Assembly: GCF_000731315.1 (NCBI RefSeq)
Contig: NZ_HG938353.1
Location: forward strand, 1,550,001 to 1,614,000
Origin: Neorhizobium galegae bv. orientalis str. HAMBI 540
GTDB taxonomy: Bacteria; Pseudomonadota; Alphaproteobacteria; Rhizobiales; Rhizobiaceae
Length of the DNA stretch: 64,000 nt
Direction: 5' to 3'
A program made the position numbers and the translations under genes. Below the pieces are notes generated by a model, which was not told the origin of the DNA, made no database searches, and saw nothing but the letters and a program-made list of their open reading frames with translations. Below, in pieces: positions 17,545 through 29,444 of the stretch (the first letter of the stretch is position 1; the number at the start of each line of letters is the position of its first letter).

Positions 17545-17633
17545 AGGGAGGAAAGGTACCGCCGAAAGGCCGCGGGGGAGAAGTCCGGGCCGGAAAAAGG
17601 AGAAGTGGTGCCCCGCCGCGTAAAACCCGTCCC

Positions 17634-18074
17634 CTACTGCCCCAAAAGGTCGCGAAGGCTCCAGGGGTCGTCGCCGGACTGGTCGGCGATGTCGTCCACC
17701 TTCCAGCCGCCGTTTTCGCGCACCAGCGTGTAGAAGAGCGTCGCCGAGCGCTTGCCGTTGCGGAAGGACACTTCCAGTTCGGCCGTGTTGCCAAGGACGA
17801 TCGGCGGGGAAAGCTGGATATTGCTGGCGACGCCATCCTGCCCGGCAAGGATCGGATCGAAATCCACCGCCTCGCCATTCGCCGTCAGGCTCTCGTTGAG
17901 CGCATCGGAAAAATAGGCCGAATAGGGCGAGGGCGCATCGTCCTCGGCCGGATCGATCGTATCGGCATAAAGCGATTTGATCAGCGCCTGCGGCGACTTG
18001 TAGACCCGCGCCTCGGCGCCGGCCGCAGCCAGCAGGGAAAACAGCAGTCCAAAGACGATGGCCGGCATGCGCAT
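17634..18074 (-). CDS. Secreted DUF3828 protein
   Basis: A 146-residue exported protein. The N-terminus MRMPAIVFGLLFSLLAAAGAEA is a Sec signal peptide with likely cleavage after AEA (about 22). The mature part, with YSAYFSDAL, VDFDPILAGQD and the C-terminal NGGWKVDDIAD, matches the DUF3828 (NTF2-like, periplasmic) pattern. Its role is unknown; NTF2-like folds usually bind small ligands or partner proteins. No ribosome site stronger than weak purines precedes the ATG. It is isolated between the repeat mosaic and the AT-rich cassette. Confidence 0.8.
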   Translation of the reverse strand: MRMPAIVFGLLFSLLAAAGAEARVYKSPQALIKSLYADTIDPAEDDAPSPYSAYFSDALNESLTANGEAVDFDPILAGQDGVASNIQLSPPIVLGNTAELEVSFRNGKRSATLFYTLVRENGGWKVDDIADQSGDDPWSLRDLLGQ

Positions 18075-18214
18075 GGATGAGTCGTTCCGCGTTTGGATGT
18101 GAGGAAATGTTTAGGGGATGGAGGGGTGGAAGGATAGTGGTGGTGGTAACAACGGGGGCTGAACCAGCGCGGCCGCTTCTACGCTGCCGTGAAGCGGGGA
18201 CCTCACCCATCCAT

Positions 18215-18239
18215 CGTCATCCTGCTTGCCCGATGATCC
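18215..18239. repeat. Degenerate palindromic element beside the AT-rich cassette
   Basis: The minus strand reads GGATCATCGGGCAAGCAGGATGACG. It resembles the GGATCCTCGGG...CCCGAGGATGACG element seen inside uvrB, with a short internal deletion. It lies 23 bases beyond the 3' end of the nuclease-like gene. Confidence 0.35.
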
Positions 18240-18261
18240 AGCTGACACGCTGCTTTGATAC

Positions 18262-19401
18262 CTATAGTTTTGGGTCTGGTCTATCTTGTTGAGACTTGTC
18301 GAAGAGATCACCTTCTTCTGTGGGGCCTTCGAGCGGCTTATTTTTGGCTTGCTCGGTGAGTTCTGCAAACTTTCTGCGGTCCATAGTGGTAAAATCCAAG
18401 ACCGCCGCCAGAAGTGATTTTTCTTCGACCGAAAGATCGTCGAAAGAAAAAAATTGGTAACTGTACGCCTTGTGCTCAAATCCAATCGCCGCCTTAAATA
18501 GAGTCTCTTTTCCGACAAATCGCGCAACAGGTTCTGCCAATGTTTCTACCCGTAACGTCTCGACGGATCTCTCAAGGTTTGACTGTATTTTCTTTGCCGC
18601 AGACGGTCCATTTTCACCATATTGTTTAACAAGTTCAATCGCGAATTGGATCTTCTCCAAAGACTTCCCGTCGCCGGTTTCTCCAAATTTTAGGCCAACC
18701 GCTAAGAAATTGACGATTTCCTCAAGCTTGCTGAATGTTAAGTCGCGAGTTGCGTAGTCGAAGCTCAGCGCAAGGTAGGAACAGGCGAGATAAATCAGTC
18801 TTACGAAAAGCGCTTTCTCATTAGTTACGAAAAGATGTTCATTGAATTCTCGGAGTAAAAGTAAGCAACTATTGGCCGAGTGAATACCAAGATCTGTAAT
18901 CAAAGATGCTTGGCACTCCTTCAGAGCTGCCGTCCATTTCCTCTCTCCGCGCTCTTTTTCAATTCTACTGATACCGGCATATATATGCTCCTTCGAGTAA
19001 CGCTCTAAAGATTGTAACTGAGGGAGTTTATTGATTTCGGCGAGCATATTTCCATCGAAAAACGATAGACCTAGCGATCTTGCAAGCGCTTTTACGCTTC
19101 GTCGTGTATCGGTGGAGGCGATGATTCCGGCTTCTACGCCCAAACTGGCTTTGAGACCTGCTGTCCAAACGGCGCGCTCGACTGCTTTCGGGCGGTTTTT
19201 ATACTTTATATCGACAATTGTACGCCTTCGACCAGCCGCACCAGATCTTTCATACAGAAAGAGGTCTATATCAGTCACTTCGTCGCCATCGAATAGAAAT
19301 GGCAGGCCCCTCACGCTAAAGTAGCCAAGACGACGAAAATACTCGCGGAGCGTTTCTTCAATTGCTTCGCCTTTTTTTAATAGTGCTTCCGAAGCCATCA
19401 A
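18262..19401 (-). CDS. Putative PD-(D/E)XK nuclease of a two-gene cassette
   Basis: A 379-residue protein I do not recognise as a named family. The first 75 residues fit a restriction-endonuclease-like core: helix with E15/E16, then D44/D46 in EVTDIDLFLYE, then D64-I-K66 in TIVDIKYKNRP, followed by GIIASTDTRRS, as in nuclease domains that survey DNA. The rest (about 120-379) is helical with several Leu/Phe-rich stretches and no signal peptide; it could be a sensor or oligomerisation part. It overlaps the upstream gene by 4 bases (ATGA) and has AAGGAAAT before its ATG. Base composition is much lower in G+C than its neighbours (28 of 60 in 18661-18720), a sign of transfer. A defence or DNA-processing role is inference. 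Confidence 0.75.
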   Translation of the reverse strand: MMASEALLKKGEAIEETLREYFRRLGYFSVRGLPFLFDGDEVTDIDLFLYERSGAAGRRRTIVDIKYKNRPKAVERAVWTAGLKASLGVEAGIIASTDTRRSVKALARSLGLSFFDGNMLAEINKLPQLQSLERYSKEHIYAGISRIEKERGERKWTAALKECQASLITDLGIHSANSCLLLLREFNEHLFVTNEKALFVRLIYLACSYLALSFDYATRDLTFSKLEEIVNFLAVGLKFGETGDGKSLEKIQFAIELVKQYGENGPSAAKKIQSNLERSVETLRVETLAEPVARFVGKETLFKAAIGFEHKAYSYQFFSFDDLSVEEKSLLAAVLDFTTMDRRKFAELTEQAKNKPLEGPTEEGDLFDKSQQDRPDPKL

Positions 19402-20645
19402 GATTTCCTTGTTCGAAGTGATGTAAGCACGTCATTGGAAACGCGTTTAAGACCTAAGCTTCTGTTTTTTCGCATAGTCTGACGGCTCTCCGAAGGCGTG
19501 ACAAATCCACTCATCGATACTTGGGGCAGCCATTCTTCGACCTGCTTATCTTCCGTTGTGCCGCGCGTTAGTACCGCTAGAGCGATTTCCCCGACGTCTC
19601 GTTTAAGCAACCGCATGCTGAAGCTGCGACCGTCAGGAAATACCTCGACCACACCACGCTGCTCAAGCAACTTGTAGTCATTGCCGATCGCTGGCGCAGG
19701 GCCGACCGAGCCGCCTCGGATTAGTTTTCCCAGCAGAAGCGATATTCCCCAGATTTTTCCCCGCGAAGAAGAGCTCTGACTCATCCCATAAGAAAGTGCG
19801 GCCACTAAGGCTTTCGCCAAGTCGAAGGCGTCATCGACAAATGGGTTTGCGAACTTGTGAAAGGATGACGGCAGCGTCACGTACCCAAATTGCCCGTGTT
19901 CGTTTTCCAGGAAGGAGACATCAACCAAGCCAACAGACCGAATCTTCTTCATCAGATCGGCAGAAGTTATTGCGGTAGCGGCTTTTAGTGACAGCGGTGC
20001 AAGTCGTAGTTTTTCTTCCAATTCACGGAATTGTGTCGCTTCCTCAGTCGTAAAGGAATCAACTACTGCCTTAACCTTTTTAATATCCTGATTTCTAAAA
20101 AGATTTCCGTTAAAAAAGAGCTTTTCAGTACCTTCCGGTTCCGCATCCACGAAACCGATATTTTCAGCTCTCGACAGTAAATCTCTTGATCGATTCTCTT
20201 TAAAGTCAAATTTTGAATAAAGAAAATCCAGAAGCTCTCCATCGCTCAAAGGTGCGTCAGAGAGATGCTCCGCTAGTAAAACAGCAGCTTCCTCTTCCTC
20301 GATTTTGTCTTGCTCATCAAAGATCTTGGCGGTCGATTCCAGAGCGGTTGTCGTACTGCCGCCGATGGAAACGATGGTGTTGTCGCTTTCGTCAATTAGC
20401 CGGTGAGTTTTAAGAATGGAAAGTATAGAATTAAGCTCAAGGTTCGGGTTGAGATTTATAGCGCGGGCGTATGCGCGAACTTTCTCCTTTGGGATTTCGG
20501 TTTCGGTGGACCGACATATCTGAGTAAATAGTGTCCCGGCTTTTGCTGCCGTATCAATAGCAGAGAAATCTGCCCCTCCGTTTGTATCTGCTTTGGTTTT
20601 TAAGCCATGATGAATTATCCATGCGCCTTTGGTTGTATTTTTCAT
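19398..20645 (-). CDS. Unknown 415-residue partner protein of the AT-rich cassette
   Basis: No known family was recognised. The protein opens KNTTKGAWIIHHGLKTKAD and then shows at least two short winged-helix-like modules (about 50-110, with ILSILKTHRLID; about 145-195, with LLDFLYSKFDF and LLSRAENIGFVD), and a third helix-rich module near 225-300. It is acidic and soluble and ends in a basic tail (RKNRSLGLKRVSNDV). Repeated winged helices suggest DNA binding or a protein scaffold. AAGGTG lies 6 bases before the ATG. It is the first gene of a two-gene unit ending in the nuclease-like gene; the low G+C matches that gene, so both probably arrived together. Confidence 0.75.
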   Translation of the reverse strand: MKNTTKGAWIIHHGLKTKADTNGGADFSAIDTAAKAGTLFTQICRSTETEIPKEKVRAYARAINLNPNLELNSILSILKTHRLIDESDNTIVSIGGSTTTALESTAKIFDEQDKIEEEEAAVLLAEHLSDAPLSDGELLDFLYSKFDFKENRSRDLLSRAENIGFVDAEPEGTEKLFFNGNLFRNQDIKKVKAVVDSFTTEEATQFRELEEKLRLAPLSLKAATAITSADLMKKIRSVGLVDVSFLENEHGQFGYVTLPSSFHKFANPFVDDAFDLAKALVAALSYGMSQSSSSRGKIWGISLLLGKLIRGGSVGPAPAIGNDYKLLEQRGVVEVFPDGRSFSMRLLKRDVGEIALAVLTRGTTEDKQVEEWLPQVSMSGFVTPSESRQTMRKNRSLGLKRVSNDVLTSLRTRKS

Positions 20646-20736
20646 CGAGACACCTTAAAAAATTAATGTCCTCGCTTATTGCAATTTAAAGTATTATTCA
20701 ATGGCGATTTCAATCGAATGCCGCTTGCCTCATGCA
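20646..20736 (-). promoter_or_regulatory. AT-rich leader with possible promoter of the cassette
   Basis: The 91 bases between the uvrB stop and the 415-residue gene are strongly AT-rich. On the minus strand TTGAAA is followed 17 bases later by TTTAAA, an acceptable -35/-10 pair, just ahead of the ribosome site. This would let the cassette be expressed independently of uvrB. Confidence 0.3.
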
Positions 20737-23754
<3,018 letters not shown>

Positions 23755-23847
23755 GCCGCGAATATGGAGAGACTCGTCGCGAAAGTGAAGAGGGGCAGGT
23801 CACAAAACGAGTACAAAAGGGAAACGGATTTTTGGGGCGCGGGCAGG

Positions 23848-25842
23848 TTACGCCACCTGGCGCTGGGTGGCGGCACGGCGGCATTCGATCCAGCCGGGGA
23901 TGCGTTCGGCCGGCATCGGGCGGCCGAAGAAATAGCCCTGGGCGAACTGGCAGCCGAGCGCTTTCAGGGCGTTGGCTTCCTCCTCGCTCTCGACGCCTTC
24001 GACCACCACCTCCATCGACAGCGCCCGTCCGAGGCTGGCCATGGCGCCGACGATTTCCTGGTTCTGGCGGCTTTGATGCACGTTGGTGATGAACCGTCGG
24101 TCGAGCTTCAGCCGGTCGACCTTGAGCGCCACGAGGTAGGCGAGCGAGGAATGGCCGGCCCCGAAATCGTCGACGGCGAGCTTGTAGCCGGACCGCTCGA
24201 TGCGCTTCAGCTGCTCGCCGGCGACCAGCGTGTCAAGGATCGCCTCCTCGGTGATCTCGATCTCGAACAGCGCCGGATCGATGCAATGCGCCGAGGTGAT
24301 GCAGTCGAGCACGTCGGTGACCGAATAGAGGTCGAACTCGCGCGGCGAGACGTTGATGGCGACGGTCGCCCGCGGCAGGCCGAGCGAGGGCAGGCGGGTG
24401 AGCAGCCGGCAGGCGGCTTCGGCAACCGTCGCGGTCAGCCGGTCGGCAAGATTGGCGGCCTGCGCGGCGGCGACGATTTCCGGCGGCGCGATCGGCCCGA
24501 GATAGGGGTGGTGCCAGCGCACCAGCGCCTCGAAACCGGTGATCTCCTGGGAGGCGAGATCGACCTGCGGCTGGAACCACGCTTCGAGATCGCCGGCATC
24601 GAGCGCATCGGCGAGTTCGTGCTCGATCTGGTTCTGGCGGTCGGCCTGGGAGCGGAAGGCGGGCTCGAATTCGCGCCACTGGCGGCGCCCGCCGTCCTTG
24701 GCCCTGTAGAGCGCCATGTCGGCGCTGATGAACAGATCCTCGGCCGTATCCGCATGCAGCGGGAAGAGCGCCAGGCCGATCGAGGTGCCGACCACGGTCG
24801 GCTGGCCCTCGAGCATGACCGGCTGCCGGCTGTGCTCGAGGATGCGCTTCGCCAGACCCCGGGCGGTTTCGGCGGCATCCGAGCCGCCGAGGATGATCGC
24901 GAACTCGTCGCCGCCGAGCCGGGCGATGACGCCCTTGCCGTCGACCGCCAGGCGCAGCCGGTCGCTGACCTCGACGAGCAGCGCGTCGCCGGCGCTGTGG
25001 CCGAGCGTGTCGTTGACCGTCTTGAAGCGGTCGAGATCGAGGATGAGGAGGGCGAGTTGTTCCTCCTCGAGCCTTGCGGCGGAAATTCCCGTATCGAGGG
25101 CGGTATTGAAGGCGGTACGGTTGGCAAGCCCGGTCAGCGGATCGCAATTGGCGAGCACTTCCAGCCGGTAATTGGCGCGCAGGATGTTCGAATTGGCACT
25201 GGAGAGGGAATCGGCAAGCGCCGTCGCCTTGAGTTTGCCGAGCACGTTGCCGACGAAGGTCGCCTCGCTGGTGCGGCTGCTGCGGATCAGCACCATCGTC
25301 AGCGCCACGACGTCGATGGTGAGGAGCCAGCCGCTGGCGCTGCCGGTGACGGCAAGCGACACCATCACGGAAATGTTGGGCGGTATGGCGAAGGCGAGGG
25401 AAACCGGGTTGTGCCCGACACCCATCAGGACTGCGCCGGTCGCCATGCCGCACATGATCAGATAGAGGCCACTGTCTCCGTCGAGCGCGTTGAAATCGGG
25501 CACGGTCAGCGGAAGAGCCGCCCAGGCGAGCCCGCTCACGAGCGCCCCGACGGTCAGCACGTTCAGCGCCTGTTGCGGGGCATGTTCCACGGTTTCCCAA
25601 CGCTTCAGGATCGAGGCCATGAAGACGCGCAGGACCAGGCTTGCGATCACCGCCATGAACCACAGGCTGGCCGAAACGGTCAGGCCACGGTCGATCGTGG
25701 TGACGAAAAGCGCCGAAGCGGATATCGCGGCATTGGTCGCGAGCGTCGAGATCAGGCGTTCGAGTATGGTCGATGCCTGCGCTCGCTTCACGTCCAGGGC
25801 AAGGGCCGGGTCGATCTGACCTGTTCTGAATTCGGCTTCCAT
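23848..25842 (-). CDS. Membrane GGDEF-EAL cyclic di-GMP protein
   Basis: A 664-residue inner-membrane protein. The N-terminal 200 residues hold about five hydrophobic helices without a recognisable periplasmic sensor. A diguanylate cyclase domain follows with an intact LGGDEFAII motif near 310 and DPLTGLANR at its start. Then comes an EAL phosphodiesterase domain with GFEALVRW near 436 and the catalytic segments ITEEAILD and VDDFGAGHSSL. Both active sites look complete, so it could make or degrade cyclic di-GMP. It ends 93 bases before uvrB on the same strand, with no sign of functional linkage. Confidence 0.94.
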   Translation of the reverse strand: MEAEFRTGQIDPALALDVKRAQASTILERLISTLATNAAISASALFVTTIDRGLTVSASLWFMAVIASLVLRVFMASILKRWETVEHAPQQALNVLTVGALVSGLAWAALPLTVPDFNALDGDSGLYLIMCGMATGAVLMGVGHNPVSLAFAIPPNISVMVSLAVTGSASGWLLTIDVVALTMVLIRSSRTSEATFVGNVLGKLKATALADSLSSANSNILRANYRLEVLANCDPLTGLANRTAFNTALDTGISAARLEEEQLALLILDLDRFKTVNDTLGHSAGDALLVEVSDRLRLAVDGKGVIARLGGDEFAIILGGSDAAETARGLAKRILEHSRQPVMLEGQPTVVGTSIGLALFPLHADTAEDLFISADMALYRAKDGGRRQWREFEPAFRSQADRQNQIEHELADALDAGDLEAWFQPQVDLASQEITGFEALVRWHHPYLGPIAPPEIVAAAQAANLADRLTATVAEAACRLLTRLPSLGLPRATVAINVSPREFDLYSVTDVLDCITSAHCIDPALFEIEITEEAILDTLVAGEQLKRIERSGYKLAVDDFGAGHSSLAYLVALKVDRLKLDRRFITNVHQSRQNQEIVGAMASLGRALSMEVVVEGVESEEEANALKALGCQFAQGYFFGRPMPAERIPGWIECRRAATQRQVA

Positions 25843-26172
25843 CGATCTGCTTGGGCTGGAGTTCCTATGCCGACACTATCCACGGGCGGCGATAAGAAAG
25901 TCTTGCATTCGAGGGATCTTCTTCAACCCAGCCGGGTTATCCTGAATGAAAAGGTAACCGGCCGTTCGTGGCGCCTCAATATTGGGCGGATGCCCTTCGA
26001 TTGTTCCGATAGCCGGGCAGATCCTGCAGTAGATCCGATTTCTCCCGCACTGCTGGAACTTCCCGCACGGTCACGAATTACAAATTGTCCATGTCACGAA
26101 ATGGCCGCAATTCCTGTTGGTTTCCACCACATTTTTTCGGGACTCTGAGGGGGTCCAACGAGGAGTGATTCA
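25843..26172. promoter_or_regulatory. 330-base divergent intergenic region
   Basis: The region lies between the divergent GGDEF-EAL and DUF1800 genes and must contain both promoters. No reading frame in it has a credible start. A short inverted repeat AACCC-AGCC-GGGTT occurs at about 25926-25938. I see no riboswitch or RNA gene. Confidence 0.4.
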
Positions 26173-27645
26173 ATGGCTCTTCCCACCCCGACCCTGGCCG
26201 CCATCCGATACGGTTATGGTCTTCGTCCCGGCGAGGAGCCGCCCCGCGATGTCGAGGCGCTGCTGGCGCAGATCGAGGAAGGGGCTTCCGAAAAGCCCCG
26301 CTTTCCGCGCGAGGGCGTGAGTGGCCGGCTGGACACCGCAACCCGTGTCGTCTCGTTGCTCGCCGCCGAGGCGAAAGCCCGTCAGGCCGGCAATCCGAAT
26401 GAAGACGTCCGCAAGGCGACCCGGACCGAGGCGCGGCGCATCTATCGGCAGGATGCCATGGCGCGGCTTGCCCAGGCGATCCATTCGCCGCTCGGATTTT
26501 ATGAGCGTCTCGCGAGTTTCTGGGTCGACCACTTTTCGACCAGCGTGATGAAGTCGCTGCCGATGCGAATGATCGTGCCGCTCTATGAGGCGCAGGCGAT
26601 CCGCCCCAATATCGGCGGTTCCTTCACGAAATTGCTGTCCGATGCCATTCTGCATCCAGCCATGTTGATCTATCTCGACCAGAACCAGAGTGTCGGGCCA
26701 GATTCCGCCGCCGCCCGCAAGAACGGCCGCGGCCTCAACGAAAACCTCGGACGCGAACTGCTGGAGCTGCACACATTGGGTGCGGGCAGCGGCTATACGC
26801 AGGACGACGTGCGTGCCGCGGCACTGATCCTCACCGGCCTGTCGGTGGACAACCGCGCCATGCAGGTCGTCTATCAGCCGCGGCTCGCCGAGGCGGGACC
26901 TGTCAACCTGCTCGGCCGGACCTACCAGGACGACGAGGGCGATGGCCAGGACCACGTCCTGATGCTCGAGGACCTCGCCGCCAACCCCAGGACCGCGCGG
27001 CATGTCTGCGGCAAGCTCGTCCGGCATTTCGTCGCGGACGAGGCGCCAGAAGACATGGTCGGCGCGATGGTCGCGGCATGGACGAAGAGCGAGGGCAATC
27101 TGACCGAGGTCTACCGCGCCATGCTCGCTCATCCGCGGGCCTGGTCGGATCCCGGTCAGAAGATCAAGCAGCCGTTCGAGTTCGTGGCATCGGGTTTCCG
27201 CGCCCTCGATCTGCCGGAGAGGAATTTCGCCAACCTGCTGCGCGACATGGACGATGGCGACGAGGACGAGAGCCCGATGCAGAAAGCCATGGACCTGACC
27301 GGCATGGCGAAGAGGGAAGATATCAGGAAGAAGGCGGGGCGTGCCAATGCCCTGACGCTCGGCGCGCTGCAGCGCATGGGCCAGCCGATCTGGCAGCCGC
27401 CGAGCCCCGCAGGTTTCGCGGACGAAACGAGCGTATGGCTGACCCCGAGCCAGTTGAGCGAACGGATTTCCTGGTCGCGTATGGTCGGGCGCATCTTTGC
27501 ACAGAGGCTGGAGCCGTCGGAATTCCTGCAGGCCGCACTTGCCGATGCCGCCCATCCGGAGACCCGCAGGGTGATCGCGCAGGCGCCCAACAAGGTGCAT
27601 GGCATCACGATGGTGCTGGCATCCCCTGAATTCAACAGGAGATAA
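26173..27645 (+). CDS. DUF1800 family protein
   Basis: A 490-residue DUF1800 protein, in which an ATIRYGYG-like opening, FYERLASFWVDHF and GRELLELHTLG...YTQDDV are hallmark motifs. The family is almost always next to a DUF1501 gene, as here (3-base gap). Its biochemical role is not established; some members are linked to exported or surface-associated assemblies. There is no obvious signal peptide, although partner DUF1501 carries a Tat signal, so co-export as a complex is possible. GAGGAG lies 9 bases before the ATG. Confidence 0.88.
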   Translation: MALPTPTLAAIRYGYGLRPGEEPPRDVEALLAQIEEGASEKPRFPREGVSGRLDTATRVVSLLAAEAKARQAGNPNEDVRKATRTEARRIYRQDAMARLAQAIHSPLGFYERLASFWVDHFSTSVMKSLPMRMIVPLYEAQAIRPNIGGSFTKLLSDAILHPAMLIYLDQNQSVGPDSAAARKNGRGLNENLGRELLELHTLGAGSGYTQDDVRAAALILTGLSVDNRAMQVVYQPRLAEAGPVNLLGRTYQDDEGDGQDHVLMLEDLAANPRTARHVCGKLVRHFVADEAPEDMVGAMVAAWTKSEGNLTEVYRAMLAHPRAWSDPGQKIKQPFEFVASGFRALDLPERNFANLLRDMDDGDEDESPMQKAMDLTGMAKREDIRKKAGRANALTLGALQRMGQPIWQPPSPAGFADETSVWLTPSQLSERISWSRMVGRIFAQRLEPSEFLQAALADAAHPETRRVIAQAPNKVHGITMVLASPEFNRR

Positions 27646-27648
27646 GAG

Positions 27649-28827
27649 ATGAGCGTCCAGGACAGTTTCCCGTTGTCTCGCCGCGGTTTTCTGGCCGGCG
27701 CCTGCTGTGCTGCTGCGGCTCCACTCCTGACGCCGGTGAGCTTTGCAGCGATGCCCGGCGACAACCGCTTCGTGACGATCATCCTGCGCGGCGCCATGGA
27801 CGGGCTCGACTTCGTCCAGCCTTACGGCGACCCGGCCTATGCGGCGCTCCGGCCGAAGCTCGGCCTGCGGCCGGACACCGGCCTCATCGATCTCGACGGG
27901 TTCTTCGGGCTCAATCCGGCAGCTTCCGCACTTGTGCCGCTGTGGCAGGCGCGCGAGCTCTCCTTCGTGCACGCCGTCTCGACGCCCTATCGCGACCAGC
28001 GCAGCCATTTCGACGGCCAGGACATGCTGGAGACTGGCGGCAACGCCAAGGGCCAGCGCACTGGCTGGCTGAACCGCACGCTCGCGGTCATCCCGCGCTC
28101 GAACGGCCGCAAGGCGATCGATATCAACACTTCGATGGAACTGATCCTCAGTGGTCCGAACGAGGCGGATAGCTGGTCGTCGCAAAGCAATTTCGCGCTT
28201 GCCGAAGACGAGATCGCCTTTCTCGACCGCCTCTACGCCGGCGATCCGGCGTTTGCGAAAGCCATGGAGGAGGCGAAGAAGACCGATATGTCGGCGGACT
28301 CCCTTTACGCCGACAACCGGCGGGGCGCTGGCATTGCCGACATGGCGCGGCTTGCCGGCGGCATGCTGCGCGAGGACTATCGGATCGCCAGCTTCTCGAT
28401 CAACGGCTGGGACACCCATGTGGGCCAAAAGGGGCAGTTCAGGAAAGCTGTCGGCGATCTCTCTACCGCGATAATCACGCTGAAGGATGCGCTCGGCGAA
28501 GAGGCCTGGAAAAAGACCGTGGTGCTGGCAATGACCGAATTCGGCCGCACCGCCCGCGAAAATGGCACCAACGGCACCGACCACGGAACCGGCGGGCTTG
28601 CGGTGCTTGCCGGCGGGGCGATGCCGGGCGGCAGGGTTTTGGGCAAATGGCCAGGGCTTTCCGAAGACAAGCTGCTCGACCGCCGCGACCTGATGCCGAC
28701 CGGCGATGTCCGCGAGGTCGCCGCTGCCATGCTCTACCGCCAGTTCGGCATCGAGCCCGACAATCTCACCGCCAAGGTTTTCCCCGGCCTGAGTTTCGAT
28801 AGATCCTCCGCCTATCTGAGGGGGTGA
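27649..28827 (+). CDS. DUF1501 family protein with Tat signal
   Basis: A 392-residue DUF1501 protein of the alkaline phosphatase/sulfatase-like fold. The twin-arginine signal SRRGFLAG (10-17) is followed by a hydrophobic run ending near AAPLLTPVSFAA, so the protein is exported folded to the periplasm. Later landmarks are RSHFDGQDMLETG, NGWDTHVGQ and TEFGRTARENGTNGTDHGTG, typical of the family. Function is unknown; sulfatase-like members suggest a hydrolase. Read together with DUF1800 as a two-gene operon. Confidence 0.9.
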   Translation: MSVQDSFPLSRRGFLAGACCAAAAPLLTPVSFAAMPGDNRFVTIILRGAMDGLDFVQPYGDPAYAALRPKLGLRPDTGLIDLDGFFGLNPAASALVPLWQARELSFVHAVSTPYRDQRSHFDGQDMLETGGNAKGQRTGWLNRTLAVIPRSNGRKAIDINTSMELILSGPNEADSWSSQSNFALAEDEIAFLDRLYAGDPAFAKAMEEAKKTDMSADSLYADNRRGAGIADMARLAGGMLREDYRIASFSINGWDTHVGQKGQFRKAVGDLSTAIITLKDALGEEAWKKTVVLAMTEFGRTARENGTNGTDHGTGGLAVLAGGAMPGGRVLGKWPGLSEDKLLDRRDLMPTGDVREVAAAMLYRQFGIEPDNLTAKVFPGLSFDRSSAYLRG

Positions 28828-28842
28828 TCGGGCAGAGCGTGC

Positions 28843-29430
28843 CTATGTCAGGAGGTCGTAGACCCGGAATACCCAGTAGAACTGGTAGGCGAGCGCGAAG
28901 ACGACGAAGGCCGCGTGATAACGCCGGTCGGTGGTGATCGCGGCGATGATGCTGAGCACGATATAGAACGCGGTGCGGGCCGGATATTCGTAGCCAAGCG
29001 ACAGGAAATAATCCCGACCTTTGAGAGCCGTATCGACGAGATCGGTGACGAGCATTCCCGCCAGGAAACCGAAGAACCAGGTTCGCCGCGACAGGAAATA
29101 ATGTTCGTAACCGTCGTAGTCCTGCATCGAAGTCGGAAAGAGCAGGGCGCAGAGGAAGAAGAACAGCGCGCAGAAGGCGATCAGGAAAAGATAGGCCGCA
29201 AAACCGATCACCGGCAGGGCGTGCAGACGGTATTCCCACCACCAGAAATGCACCAGGAACAGAAACATGAATACCACCCAGCCGAGGTGGACGGGGTAGA
29301 TGCGCGCCGCGCCGGGGTGCTGGACGATGCCGGCGAGGCCGTTCAGCAGCCGCGCCAGGCTGAGGCTCACCACCATGCCCATGACCACGCGGATATGCGT
29401 ATAGGTTTCGGCGGCGGTGGCGACGTCCAT
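28843..29430 (-). CDS. Hypothetical multi-pass membrane protein
   Basis: A 195-residue protein, almost entirely hydrophobic, with five or six predicted helices (for example VVFMFLFLVHFWWW and FAAYLFLIAFCALFFFLC) and a conserved-looking YPVHLGW and SRRTWFFGFLAGM. No catalytic motif or family is recognised. It lies between the DUF1501 gene (convergent, 15 bases) and the thioesterase gene (same strand, 14 bases downstream of it), so it probably shares the thioesterase transcript. Confidence 0.72.
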   Translation of the reverse strand: MDVATAAETYTHIRVVMGMVVSLSLARLLNGLAGIVQHPGAARIYPVHLGWVVFMFLFLVHFWWWEYRLHALPVIGFAAYLFLIAFCALFFFLCALLFPTSMQDYDGYEHYFLSRRTWFFGFLAGMLVTDLVDTALKGRDYFLSLGYEYPARTAFYIVLSIIAAITTDRRYHAAFVVFALAYQFYWVFRVYDLLT

Positions 29431-29444
29431 GGCTGTTCCCCGAT

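Larger units (their letters stand above)
16640..17633. other. About 1 kb non-coding mosaic of palindromic elements
   Basis: No convincing gene is present between the Cys-rich gene and the DUF3828 gene. The stretch holds several strong inverted repeats (listed separately), a duplicated GGGTTTTT/AAAAACCC hairpin core, and a 178-base element with 47-base arms. Open frames here (for example 16803-17270 plus and 16907-17107 minus) have Arg/Pro/His-rich compositions typical of chance translation and lack ribosome sites. Confidence 0.7.
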
